NCBI GenBank assembly: GCA_947259725.1
Contig: CAMYNM010000011.1
Span: forward strand, 62,001-126,000
Direction of reading: 5' to 3'
DNA length: 64,000 nucleotides
Source: CALZIK01 sp945787635
Lineage (GTDB): Bacteria; Acidobacteriota; Thermoanaerobaculia; Multivoradales; JAHEKO01
The stretch's first letter is position 1, and each line of letters begins with the position of its first letter. Under the pieces are notes generated by a model that was not told the DNA's origin, did not search any database, and saw nothing but the letters and a program-made list of their open reading frames with translations. Positions 8,846-17,258 of the stretch are shown piece by piece. The position numbers and the translations under genes were made by a program.

Positions 8846-8868
8846 GTCTGCGCTCGATACCGGTTCTT

Positions 8869-10542
8869 CTACCCGCGCTCCCGAAACGCCACGAACCGCC
8901 CCCAGCACGACGCCAGCTCCATGCCGCGCTGGATGAACGCGGCGATGTAGTAGCGGCCGGTCTCGGCATCGGCGATCGCGCCGCCGAGGTTCTCGGCGTG
9001 GACGATGCTCTTGGGAAAGAGGTTCAAGTGCATGTCCTGGTAGTACTTGTCCTGCGGGTAGACCTCGTCCCAGTCCTTGCCGTACTGCTTCTTGAGCTTG
9101 GCGTTGGCGACCGCGAACTGGCCGGGATGGAAGATCCTCTGAATCGTGTTCATCGGGTGCTCCATCGCCACGCAGTCGATGCCCAGCCATTTGATCTTTC
9201 GCTCGATGCACCAGTCGGCGAACTCCGGCGAGGGGCCCGGGTGCTGGATCATGTAGCGAAACTCGTCGGAATCCGGGCTGTTCCAGCCGTACTTGTGCCA
9301 GCCCGCCTTGATCAACAGGATGTCGCCGTCGTGCAGGTCGACTTTTTCCTCGATCATCGCGGGCGTGTAGACGCTCGAATCGCTGACGTCGTCCGAGATG
9401 TCGACGATCACGCCTGGGCCGTGCCAGTACTCGAGCGGCACTTGCCCGATGGTCCGGCCACCGGCCCAGAAGTGCTTCTCGCCGTCCATGTGAGTGGCGA
9501 GATGAAAGCTCGCCCGGCAGTGGGCATTGTTGCGCCCCAATCCCAGATCCTGGCCGCCCACCCGCTTGGTGTACTTGATCGACAACGGCTCGTAGTTGGC
9601 CCACTGCGGTGTCTGCACGCTGAAGGGAAGGGTCATGTCGAGCATCTCGATATCGGCCATCGCCGAGAGGAACTCGCTCTCGCTGGCGCCTTCCGGCGGA
9701 CCGAGAGCGACCGCACGGCTCCAAGACGACTCGACCTCCATGAACGGCAACGGCGGGATGAAAAACCATGCGCGCTGATTCAGAAGCTCGTCGATCTCGC
9801 CGCCCAGGGCCTCGACCAGAAGCAGCCCCGAGTTGGGGATTGTGCGGTGGGTCAAGGCGTAGTAGTCCGCAGGAGGAAAGAGCTCGTCCCAACTCTTGCC
9901 GGTGGACGCTCGAGCGCGCGCCTCGGCCTTGGCGAACTCGGGCGCATGGAGCCGCCGAACGTGGGTGTTCATCGGGTGCTCGGCCGAGCCGCAGTCGACC
10001 GCCACGGCCTTGAGCTTTTTCTCGAGTGCCCACTCGAAGAAACCCGGAGCCGGTCCGGGGTGCCGGACGTAGTAGCCGAACTCCTTGTTCTCGATGCCGC
10101 CCTGGGCCTTGGGATTGGCCACGTCGGGCTGGTCGTAGGCGTAGCGGTGGTAGCCGGTGTGGATCACCAGGATGTCGCCTTCTTTCACCTCGACCCGCTC
10201 TTCGATCATCTCGGGGGTGTAGAACCCGTAGTCCTCGACCGCATCTGAAACGTCCGCCAGCACGCCCTCGCCGCAGACGTCGGTGAGCGGAATGTCGGCG
10301 AGCGAGCGGGCTCCCGAGTGAAACGCCCGCGGCCCGACCACGTGGGTACCGGTGTTGTTCGACCATTCGATGAGCTGTCCGTTGGCGCCTTGCCCCCCAC
10401 CCCAGGAACCGGTGAGGCGCTTGAAGAAGTGGACCTGGAGCGGCATCTCGCCGGGAGATGGCGGCGTGAAGATCGACAGCGGCTGGGTCAGGTCGTACCA
10501 ACGGGCGCTGGCGAGTGTGGCGATGGTGTCTTGGCGATTCAT
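8869..10542 (-). CDS. Duplicated cyclase-family (kynurenine formamidase-like) metal-dependent hydrolase
   Basis: The 557-residue protein is two fused cyclase domains of about 280 residues each. Domain 2 (from about residue 300) keeps the metal site FHLATHMDGEKHF (residues 346-358). Domain 1 has NNTGTHVVGPRAFH (62-75), where the first His is Asn and the Asp is Val, so it is probably non-catalytic. Both share GDILVIHTGYHRY / GDILLIKAGWHKY and AVDCGSAEHPMNTH / GIDCVAMEHPMNTI. Such enzymes hydrolyse amide or cyclic amide bonds using Zn or Mn. The ATG at 10542 is chosen because GAGGAG sits 9 bases upstream; the open frame extends further but overlaps the DUF1116 gene. It is the last gene of the minus-strand cluster. 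Confidence 0.88.
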   Translation of the reverse strand: MNRQDTIATLASARWYDLTQPLSIFTPPSPGEMPLQVHFFKRLTGSWGGGQGANGQLIEWSNNTGTHVVGPRAFHSGARSLADIPLTDVCGEGVLADVSDAVEDYGFYTPEMIEERVEVKEGDILVIHTGYHRYAYDQPDVANPKAQGGIENKEFGYYVRHPGPAPGFFEWALEKKLKAVAVDCGSAEHPMNTHVRRLHAPEFAKAEARARASTGKSWDELFPPADYYALTHRTIPNSGLLLVEALGGEIDELLNQRAWFFIPPLPFMEVESSWSRAVALGPPEGASESEFLSAMADIEMLDMTLPFSVQTPQWANYEPLSIKYTKRVGGQDLGLGRNNAHCRASFHLATHMDGEKHFWAGGRTIGQVPLEYWHGPGVIVDISDDVSDSSVYTPAMIEEKVDLHDGDILLIKAGWHKYGWNSPDSDEFRYMIQHPGPSPEFADWCIERKIKWLGIDCVAMEHPMNTIQRIFHPGQFAVANAKLKKQYGKDWDEVYPQDKYYQDMHLNLFPKSIVHAENLGGAIADAETGRYYIAAFIQRGMELASCWGRFVAFRERG

Positions 10543-10551
10543 GGCAATTGT

Positions 10552-10557
10552 CTCCTC
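10552..10557 (-). promoter_or_regulatory. Ribosome binding site of the double-cyclase gene
   Basis: GAGGAG on the minus strand lies 9 bases before the ATG at 10542. It fixes this start rather than far-upstream in-frame starts that would overlap the DUF1116 gene. Confidence 0.6.
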
Positions 10558-10570
10558 GACTCGGTGCGTC

Positions 10571-11839
10571 TCATCCGAGGTCGTAGCGTTCGGCGTAGGC
10601 GACGAGAGCCTGTTCGAAGATCTCGATCGGCGGACGGACCAGTCCGGCTCCGACCTGGCCGATGCCGGCCTCGCGATGGGCGATGCCGGTATTGACCCGG
10701 GGCGTGATGCCGAGCTCGACCACCCGGCGAAGGTCGATGCCGGTGGGCGAGCCCCTGAAATCGAGGGGCGGAATCGTGAAATGGTCGTGCTCGGCGAAGG
10801 TGATCTCGTACATCTCGAGCGTCGCTTCGAGCGCGTCCGAAGGTTTGCCCGAAACGAACGACACGATCGCCGGCGCGGCGGCCATGGCGAAGGCGCCCAG
10901 CCCCGCGGTCTCGGTGATCGTCGAGTCGCCGATGTCGGGGTTGGCGTCGGCGGCGCTGAAGCCGGAGAAGTAGAGACCGTCGGGTGTTGCCGCCGGCGCG
11001 GCAAACCAGTCGGCGCCGAGCCCGGAGACCCGGATGCCGAAGTCGGTGCCGTTTCTGGCCATGGCGGTGACGATGGTCGAGCCCTCGATGCCGTGCCCGG
11101 CGTCTGCCATAGCCTTGCAAGCCGCCATCACCGGATTGAGCACCGAGAGGGCGTTGTCGCCCAGAAACTCGAGGACCTTCCGACGGGCCCCGGCGTCCGC
11201 CGCGCTCGCCGCGCTGCCTGCGATGTGCGGCGCCAGGAGTTTGGCGAAGAGCAGCGAGCCCGCCTTGTTGCGATTGTGCCCCTCGTCGCCCATGTGGAGA
11301 GCTTCGGCGAGGAGCGCCCGGATATCGATCCCGCCGGCGGCTTCGATCGCGGACTTGACGATCGGCGCCATCTCGTCGTTCATCCATCGCAGTTTGTCGA
11401 GCACCTCGGCGTCGTAGGCGCCGTAGCGAAGCACCTTGCCGTATCCCTCGTTGAGATTCGAGAACGCCCGGTTGCCGTGGGTCTCGTTTTCGACCACGTA
11501 GACCGCCATCGAAGGCGAGGTGACGCCCGCCATGGGCCCCACCGCGCCGTGGTGATGGCACGGATCGAAATCGATCTCACCCGCGGCCGCCAGCTTCTCG
11601 GCCTCGGCTTCGCTTTTCGCCCAACCCTCGAAGATCGCGGCGCCGATCACCGCACCGCGCAGCGGCCCGGACATGCGATCCCACTCGATCGGCGGACCGG
11701 CATGGAGGAGCCGCCGCTCGGCTGCTGCCAGCGCCGGAATGACCTCGGCGGCCGTCGCGATCGTCGAGAGCATGGGCCTGGCGTCGATCATGCGCCGAGT
11801 CGCCTCTTGGTTGGCTTCGTCGATTCTCAGCTGTTTCAT
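10571..11839 (-). CDS. DUF1116 protein, AllG/YlbE-YahG-like
   Basis: The 422-residue protein has DUF1116 family features: LLHAGPPIEWDRMSGPLRGA near residue 50, then FDPCHHHGAVGPMAGVTSPS, VVENETHGNRAFSNLNEGYG and ALHMGDEGHNRNKAGSLLF. In E. coli, AllG (YlbE) with AllF (FdrA) and AllH (YlbF) makes oxamate carbamoyltransferase. Here the AllF homologue is immediately upstream but no AllH (DUF2877) gene is present. The ATG at 11839 starts MKQLRIDEANQEA; the longer open frame runs into the upstream gene and is rejected. It ends 28 bp before the cyclase start. The exact carbamoyl acceptor is unknown. Confidence 0.85.
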   Translation of the reverse strand: MKQLRIDEANQEATRRMIDARPMLSTIATAAEVIPALAAAERRLLHAGPPIEWDRMSGPLRGAVIGAAIFEGWAKSEAEAEKLAAAGEIDFDPCHHHGAVGPMAGVTSPSMAVYVVENETHGNRAFSNLNEGYGKVLRYGAYDAEVLDKLRWMNDEMAPIVKSAIEAAGGIDIRALLAEALHMGDEGHNRNKAGSLLFAKLLAPHIAGSAASAADAGARRKVLEFLGDNALSVLNPVMAACKAMADAGHGIEGSTIVTAMARNGTDFGIRVSGLGADWFAAPAATPDGLYFSGFSAADANPDIGDSTITETAGLGAFAMAAAPAIVSFVSGKPSDALEATLEMYEITFAEHDHFTIPPLDFRGSPTGIDLRRVVELGITPRVNTGIAHREAGIGQVGAGLVRPPIEIFEQALVAYAERYDLG

Positions 11840-11867
11840 CGTCTCGGTCCTGTCCTTTCGAGCTTCT

Positions 11868-13538
11868 TCAGCCCATCCTGGCGAGGATCGCCTGGAGCTT
11901 CGCCTTGCCGCCGGCCGGTGGTCGCCAATCGACGTGAACGACCGGGAGATCCTGGCCGGCCAGGCTGTCGTGGAAATGCTCGAGGCCGACGTTGATACAA
12001 GAAATCGCTTCGAGATCCTCGAGCGGCACCGGTCGAGCTTCGGCAGTCGAGAGGGCATCGCCCGCGGTCGAGACCACCAGGGCAATCAGCTCATCGGTAG
12101 TCCGAACTACCTTGGCGCCAGCTGCTTCCAGGCGCTCGATCTGGCCGGAGAGATCCTGCGGATCGGAGTCGGTTCCGACCACCAGCACGCCGATCGTGAG
12201 GCCGCTCTTCCCGAGTGCGGCACGAATCGCCGGCTCGAGCTCGGCCGCCGGATCGGAATGCGAACCGTCCCCGAGCACCAGATCGAGCAGAATCACCCCG
12301 ACGTCCGGATTCGATGCCTCCTGCGCCAACCTCCGCAGCCGAAGATCGGAATCGATCATCGGGTGAGGGCGTCCCACGGTGAATTCGTCGGCCCCCAGAT
12401 CCAGAATCAGATGGCCGGAGCCCTCGCCGTGGGCCGCCACCCCTTCGACTCCTAGGTTGGAGGCCAGCGGGGCGAGAAAGAACCGTAGCGCCTGGGTCGT
12501 CTCGAGCGCCAGGGTGCCCCCGGAGAAGAGCCCGCGCACGAAACCCGGTCCGCCGGCGGACGTCGCTCGGGTTCCGCTCGTGCCGCCGCCGTCGCCGTCC
12601 GCGAGCTCGACCGCGAGATCCGCCGCCCGGCGAAGGCTGGAAGCGAAGTGCAGGCAACCGACGCGGTCGAGCGGCGGCATGGTGCCGCTCAGGGCCACGA
12701 CCACGGGTTTGCCGGTCGCGCGCGCCGCCGCCAGGACTTTGGCTGCGACTTCCGGTGCCGGCGGCTTCGAGACCAGGACGACGACCCGGGTCTCGGGGTC
12801 GCGCGCCAGAAGGTCGAGGGCCTGGAGAGCCGTCGCCCCGCCGACCGCTCCCGAGAGGTCCCGGCCACCGGTGCCGAGGGCGTGGGACACGCCCGAGCCG
12901 AGCGCGTCGATGCGGCTCGCCACCGCCTGAAGGCCGGTACCCGAAGCCGCGACGATTCCGATCGGGCCACGGCGAACGCGATTGGCGAACCCGAGCCCCA
13001 CGCCGCCGATTGTCGCGGTTCCACAGTCCGGCCCCATCACGAGGACCCCTTCGCCCACCGCCCTCCGCTTGAGCTCGACCTCGTCATCGATCGACACGTT
13101 GTCGCTGTAGAGAAAGACGTGACGCCGAGCCGCGACCGCCTCGCGGGCGACGCCGGCGGCGTATCGACCCGGGACCGACACCAGCACCCAGCGGGCGTCG
13201 GGATGGCTCACGAGCGCGGAACGCAGGCTCTTCGGCCGATAGGTCGAGGTCCCCGACTCCGCATCCCGTTTCATCAGCCGGTCGACCTCGGCCAGGGCGG
13301 CCTCGGCAGCCGACGCCGACTCCGCACGCACGACGATCAGAAGATCGTCAGGGCCCACCGCGAGATCTCCTCGCGGCTCGAGGCCGTTGGCCGCAAGCAG
13401 CTCTCGGTTCGCCGGCGTTGCCATCACGACTCCGGCGTCCTCGACGCCGTCGAGCTTCGCCAGGGCGCTCTGCAGCTGCATCAGAACGATCGAGTCGGCG
13501 TAGGCGCCGCGGCGGATTTCGTGCTTGAGATGGGACAT
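11868..13538 (-). CDS. FdrA/AllF-family CoA-ligase-like protein
   Basis: The 556-residue protein begins HLKHEIRRGAYADSIVLMQL, the typical FdrA N-terminus, with VVMATPANRELLAANGL soon after. The central succinyl-CoA-synthetase-like Rossmann section has GPDCGTATIGGVGLGFANRV and IGIVAASGTGLQAVASRID; a second section has GLFSGGTLALE. E. coli AllF is a subunit of oxamate carbamoyltransferase. The start MSHLKHE at 13538 leaves 23 bp after the amidase stop. The neighbouring DUF1116 protein supports a common complex. The catalytic role of the CoA-ligase fold in this family is unresolved. Confidence 0.87.
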   Translation of the reverse strand: MSHLKHEIRRGAYADSIVLMQLQSALAKLDGVEDAGVVMATPANRELLAANGLEPRGDLAVGPDDLLIVVRAESASAAEAALAEVDRLMKRDAESGTSTYRPKSLRSALVSHPDARWVLVSVPGRYAAGVAREAVAARRHVFLYSDNVSIDDEVELKRRAVGEGVLVMGPDCGTATIGGVGLGFANRVRRGPIGIVAASGTGLQAVASRIDALGSGVSHALGTGGRDLSGAVGGATALQALDLLARDPETRVVVLVSKPPAPEVAAKVLAAARATGKPVVVALSGTMPPLDRVGCLHFASSLRRAADLAVELADGDGGGTSGTRATSAGGPGFVRGLFSGGTLALETTQALRFFLAPLASNLGVEGVAAHGEGSGHLILDLGADEFTVGRPHPMIDSDLRLRRLAQEASNPDVGVILLDLVLGDGSHSDPAAELEPAIRAALGKSGLTIGVLVVGTDSDPQDLSGQIERLEAAGAKVVRTTDELIALVVSTAGDALSTAEARPVPLEDLEAISCINVGLEHFHDSLAGQDLPVVHVDWRPPAGGKAKLQAILARMG

Positions 13539-13561
13539 CCGGAACCGGTTCTCGCGGCCGG

Positions 13562-14857
13562 TCAAGCCGGCATCAGGGCCTGCTCTAGATCCAGGCACCA
13601 AGCGAGGAGCTTCTCATCCTGCCACCAGCCAGCCGCGACCTGAAGCCCGACGGGCAAGCCATTAGCCCCGGCGCCCGCCGGAATCGCGACGGTCGGCAGT
13701 CCGCAATGGCTCCACGGCAAGTTCATGATCGGATCGCCGGTCGATTCGAGCCCGTGTGGCGCGGCGCCCGGAGCGGCTGGCGAGATCCACAGGTCGATGC
13801 CATTGGCCGTTCGGAGTGACTCGAGCTCCTCGCGCAACGACTCGCACCCCACCAGAGCGGTTTGAAGCTCGGAGTCCGAGATTCGGCGCCCTTCTTCGAT
13901 CAACTGCGCTGTCTTCGAATGGTAGAGATCGCGAAACCGCTCGTACCACTCCGCGTGTACGCGAGCGGCTTCGGCCGCGACGATCGCCCGATGCCGCAAC
14001 TCGACACCCTCGAAGTCACTAAACGCCTCGTCCACTCTGCGCACTTCGTAGCCGGCGGCCACGAGACGCAGGCAAGTCTCGCGAAACAGGCTTCGCCCGT
14101 CGTTGTCGGCTCGCCGCAGGTAGGCGCCGCCGGGGATCGCCAGAACCGGACGGCCCCGCCCGGAGACCTCTTGAAAACCCTCGCAAACCGCGGCCGCGAC
14201 CCGTTCGACGCCGGCCACGTCGGGAGCGAAAACTCCGACATGATCCACCGATGGCGCAAGCGGGATCACGCCCTCGCGCGACACCCGGTCGTAGCTCGGC
14301 TTGTAGCCGACCACGCCGCAGTAGGACGCCGGCCGCGAGATAGAACCGATCGTCTGGGTTCCCAAAGCGAGGGGACAGAGGCCCGCCGCCACCGCCGCGG
14401 CCGATCCAGACGAGGAACCACCGGGAGTATGGGCCGGGTCGTGCGGATTCCGCGTCCGCGCAGGAGCGAAGTAGGCGAACTCGGTGGTCGCGGTCTTGCC
14501 CATGATCAGAGCACCTGCCGCTTTGAGCTGGGTGACCACCCTGGCCTCGGGCCCGGCCAGCTCCTCGGGTGGCAGCCGGCTGCCGGCGGCGGTCGGGAAT
14601 CCTTCGACACGAAAAATGTCTTTGACTCCGATCGGAAGGCCGAAGAGCGAAGGCCGGCTCTCGGGAGACGGAAAGCGCTCGACGAGCTCGGCGGCTTCCC
14701 GGCGGAGCCGATCGAAGCGGCCCTTTTCGGGCACGAACGCATGGAACTTCGACTCCAATTGATCAAAGCCCTGATCCAGGTCGTCGAGAAACTCGGTCAG
14801 TGGCATGGCGCCTGATCGAAGCGCGGAGGTCATGGTGGCGAGGTTGGCGATCTTCAC
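13562..14857 (-). CDS. Amidase (amidase signature family)
   Basis: The 431-residue protein has the Ser-cisSer-Lys catalytic set: Lys in LFGLPIGVKDIFRVEG, the Gly/Ser-rich HTPGGSSSGSAAAVAAGL, and the nucleophile region LGTQTIGSISRPASYCGVVG. The C-terminal end reads PWSHCGLPTVAIPAG and GLPVGLQVAAGWWQDE, typical of the family. It hydrolyses an amide, releasing ammonia or an amine; the substrate is not predictable. The GTG at 14857 overlaps the stop of the 2Fe-2S subunit gene (GTGA), placing the amidase in the same operon as the hydroxylase. An upstream in-frame extension overlaps that gene and is rejected. Confidence 0.9.
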   Translation of the reverse strand: MKIANLATMTSALRSGAMPLTEFLDDLDQGFDQLESKFHAFVPEKGRFDRLRREAAELVERFPSPESRPSLFGLPIGVKDIFRVEGFPTAAGSRLPPEELAGPEARVVTQLKAAGALIMGKTATTEFAYFAPARTRNPHDPAHTPGGSSSGSAAAVAAGLCPLALGTQTIGSISRPASYCGVVGYKPSYDRVSREGVIPLAPSVDHVGVFAPDVAGVERVAAAVCEGFQEVSGRGRPVLAIPGGAYLRRADNDGRSLFRETCLRLVAAGYEVRRVDEAFSDFEGVELRHRAIVAAEAARVHAEWYERFRDLYHSKTAQLIEEGRRISDSELQTALVGCESLREELESLRTANGIDLWISPAAPGAAPHGLESTGDPIMNLPWSHCGLPTVAIPAGAGANGLPVGLQVAAGWWQDEKLLAWCLDLEQALMPA

Positions 14858-15327
14858 GCGCGTCTCTCCGCCGCCAGCAAGACGGCGTCGACGATGTGCT
14901 GATAGCCCGTGCATCGGCAAAGATTCCCGGAAAGCGCCTCGCGCACCTGGGTCTCGGTGGGAGCAGGATTCTCCTCCAGGAACGGCACCATCGTCATCAG
15001 GATCCCAGCGGTGCAGAAGCCGCACTGCAAGCCATGGGCATCGCGAAAGGCCTGTTGCAGCGGATGCAGCTCGTCAGGCGAGGACGCCAGGCCTTCGACC
15101 GTCGCGAGCTTTCGGCCATCGGCCTGCACCGCAAAGATCAAGCACGAGCGCACCGGCTCGCCGTCGAGCAGCACCGTACAGGCGCCGCAAACGCCGTGCT
15201 CGCAACCGACGTGCGTCCCGGTCAGGCCGAGCTCATGGCGCAGGAAGTCCGAGAGAAGAAGCCGCGCGTCCACCTCGCGCTCGCAGAGGCGACCGTTGAC
15301 TTCGGTCGATACCGAGTGACGGCTCAT
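14854..15327 (-). CDS. 2Fe-2S subunit of the molybdenum hydroxylase (CoxS-like)
   Basis: The 157-residue protein has two 2Fe-2S domains. The N-terminal plant-ferredoxin type reads GTHVGCEHGVCGACTVLLDG with a fourth Cys in VRSCLIFAVQ. The C-terminal all-helical type has GLQCGFCTAGILMT and LSGNLCRCTGYQHIVDAV. It passes electrons from the Mo centre to FAD. The ATG at 15327 overlaps the stop of the FAD-subunit gene (ATGA). A longer GTG-type start is possible but adds residues unlike the family. Confidence 0.94.
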   Translation of the reverse strand: MSRHSVSTEVNGRLCEREVDARLLLSDFLRHELGLTGTHVGCEHGVCGACTVLLDGEPVRSCLIFAVQADGRKLATVEGLASSPDELHPLQQAFRDAHGLQCGFCTAGILMTMVPFLEENPAPTETQVREALSGNLCRCTGYQHIVDAVLLAAERRA

Positions 15328-16205
15328 CGCTGGGCCGCCCGTGCCCGCTCCCACGCGGCCGCCAGCGCCCGCCGAGTCAACACCTCGGCGAGATGTTTCT
15401 TGAACTCGGCGGTGGCATGAATGTCGTCGCTGGGGTCCACTTCGCCACGCGCCGTGGAAGCTGCCTCGGCAAAAAGCTCCTCGCAGGGAGCCCCTCCATC
15501 GAGCACACCGGTCGCTGCGGTCGCCGACAGAGGAACCTCGCCGGCACTCAGATAGACCAATCTAGCGCGCGCGATCGTGCCGTCGTCGGCCAGGGTCATG
15601 CGCGCCGCCACCCCGGCATGGGCGTAGTCGCCGTGTCGCCGCGCAATCTCGCGAAACGACCAGCCGGTGCGCTTCGGCGTGGCCGGAAGCCGCAACTCGC
15701 AAAGCATCTCGTCCTCGGTCATCGCCGTCGTCATGAGGCCAACGAAAAAGTCGGCTGCCGCCACGGTACGCTCTCCCCTGCGGCCGCGCAGGACGATCTC
15801 GCCGTCGAGCGCTACCGCCGCCACCGGTAGCTCTCCGGCGGGATCGGCGTGAGCCAGACTCCCGCCGATCGTGCCGCGGTTGCGAATCTGCGGATGCGCG
15901 ATCAGCGGCATCGTCTCCGCCAAAAGCGGGGCGCTCGCCGCGATCCGCGGGTCGCGCTCGAGCGCGCGCTGGCGGGTCATCGCGCCGATGCGCACGGCTC
16001 CGGCTTCGTCTACGTCGATGTAGTCGAGCTCGGCGATCCGGTTCAGATCGACGAGCAGCGCCGGCTGCGCAAGTCGAAAGTTCAGCACCGGCACGAGGCT
16101 CTGACCTCCGGCCAGCAGCTTGGCTTCGCCGCCCTTCTCGGCCAGAACGTCCAGAGCCTCCTCCAACGACGAGGGCGCGAGATAGTCGAAGGGAGGCGGC
16201 TTCAT
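15324..16205 (-). CDS. FAD-binding subunit of the molybdenum hydroxylase (CoxM-like)
   Basis: The 293-residue protein begins PPFDYLAPSSLEEALDVLAE, then LLAGGQSLVPVLNFRLAQPA (the AGGQS FAD motif), IAHPQIRNRGTIGGSLAHAD (second FAD motif TIGGSLAHADPA) and a C-terminal CO dehydrogenase flavoprotein domain. It is the first gene of the minus-strand cluster. The 136-bp gap to the divergent arfB should carry the operon promoter; I see no clear sigma-70 boxes. With the downstream 2Fe-2S subunit it needs a large subunit. The only candidate in the window is at 3825-6164. Confidence 0.93.
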   Translation of the reverse strand: MKPPPFDYLAPSSLEEALDVLAEKGGEAKLLAGGQSLVPVLNFRLAQPALLVDLNRIAELDYIDVDEAGAVRIGAMTRQRALERDPRIAASAPLLAETMPLIAHPQIRNRGTIGGSLAHADPAGELPVAAVALDGEIVLRGRRGERTVAAADFFVGLMTTAMTEDEMLCELRLPATPKRTGWSFREIARRHGDYAHAGVAARMTLADDGTIARARLVYLSAGEVPLSATAATGVLDGGAPCEELFAEAASTARGEVDPSDDIHATAEFKKHLAEVLTRRALAAAWERARAAQR

Positions 16206-16341
16206 TCGTGGTCCCGAGATGACGACAACCGATGTCGGAACGCCGGTCTTCGAAACGCTACCCTAGCAGCCCGCGGCGCAACTCTCCACGGTCGAAACCG
16301 AGAAACCGGCGCAAGATGCTAGCGTCCCCGAGAGGCCGCCG

Positions 16342-16761
16342 ATGCTCTTCGTCGACGACAATCTGGTTATACCCGAACGCGAGCTCGCGTACGCTCTTTC
16401 GAGAAGCTCCGGACCGGGCGGCCAGAATGTCAACAAGGTCGAGACCCGGGTGACCGTGCTCTACGACCTCGAGCGCACCTCGGTCCTCGACGAAGCCCAG
16501 CAGATACGGGTGCGCGAGCGGCTCGCGACCCGGATCAACAAAGCCGGCGTGCTGCGGGTGGTCTCGCAGAAACATCGAACCCAGGCCGCGAACCGTGAGG
16601 CGGCGCGGATCAAGCTCGCCGAGCTCCTCGCCCGAGCGCTCGAGCCGAAGCGTAAGCGCAGGCCGACGCGGCAGCCGAGGGCCGCCAAGCGCCGAAGGCT
16701 CGAGGACAAGCGCCGACGCAGTGAGCTCAAGCGCCGACGTGGTCGGATCGTCGAGCCTTGA
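16342..16761 (+). CDS. arfB: ArfB-type ribosome rescue peptidyl-tRNA hydrolase
   Basis: The 139-residue protein has the class I release-factor catalytic domain without codon-recognition domains. The catalytic motif is SRSSGPGGQNVNKVETRVTV (GGQ at about residues 25-27). The C-terminal tail is strongly basic (about residues 95-139), as expected for insertion into the empty mRNA channel of stalled ribosomes. It releases peptides from non-stop ribosomes. Its stop overlaps a TTG start of the next gene (TTGA). Confidence 0.92.
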   Translation: MLFVDDNLVIPERELAYALSRSSGPGGQNVNKVETRVTVLYDLERTSVLDEAQQIRVRERLATRINKAGVLRVVSQKHRTQAANREAARIKLAELLARALEPKRKRRPTRQPRAAKRRRLEDKRRRSELKRRRGRIVEP

Positions 16762-17258
16762 GCGAGCTCGGCGTGACGGCGAAAGCGGTTTCGCGCGCCA
16801 ACAGGGTCGCTCGGATCCTGCTGATCATCGCCTGCACGGCCATGGCGGGAGACACTCTCGGCCTTCGATGGCTCAAGGGCCTGGGTCTCGCGACCGGAAT
16901 CGCCCCTCTTCCCAAGGTCTTCTCCGACGTCGACGGCCACGAGACCTTCGCCGCCCGCTTCACCCTGCTCGAAACGGGGACCGACGGGGAAACCAGACGC
17001 AGGGAGATCACTCCCGAGCTCTACGGCCGCCTCGCCGGCCCCTACAACCGGCGCAACGTCTACGGCGCGGCCCTGTCCTACGCTCCACGGCTTCCGGAAG
17101 AGGTCTGGCGTCCAGTCTTCTGCTTCGGGCTCGCGCGCTCGGGCCCGCTTCGATCGGAGCTCGATCTCGCCCCGACGGCGTCCCTGGCGGTCGAGATCGT
17201 GACCCTCACCAAAGGCCGTGACGACCGGTTCCTGCTGGAGGACCCGTGCGCGAACTGA
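16758..17258 (+). CDS. Hypothetical membrane-anchored protein, partner of the HTTM-DCC fusion
   Basis: The 166-residue protein has one N-terminal hydrophobic segment (VARILLIIACTAMAGDTLGL, about residues 18-37) and a soluble remainder containing VDGHETFAARFTLLE and LYGRLAGPYNRRNVYGAALSYAP. The latter resembles small proteins encoded next to HTTM genes. It starts at a TTG overlapping the arfB stop and ends 13 bp into the HTTM-DCC gene, so the three are tightly coupled. I do not recognise a named family. Confidence 0.7.
   Translation: MSELGVTAKAVSRANRVARILLIIACTAMAGDTLGLRWLKGLGLATGIAPLPKVFSDVDGHETFAARFTLLETGTDGETRRREITPELYGRLAGPYNRRNVYGAALSYAPRLPEEVWRPVFCFGLARSGPLRSELDLAPTASLAVEIVTLTKGRDDRFLLEDPCAN

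Noticed and set aside
7546..10248. A 900-codon open frame on the plus strand
   Set aside because: It lies antisense to the M49-like gene and the double cyclase, has low-complexity Arg/Pro-rich translation and no family motif. It is a shadow frame of GC-rich codon usage.
10352..11995. Long plus-strand open frame opposite the DUF1116 gene
   Set aside because: Translation is Arg/Gly-rich and unrecognisable, while the minus strand encodes a complete DUF1116 protein.
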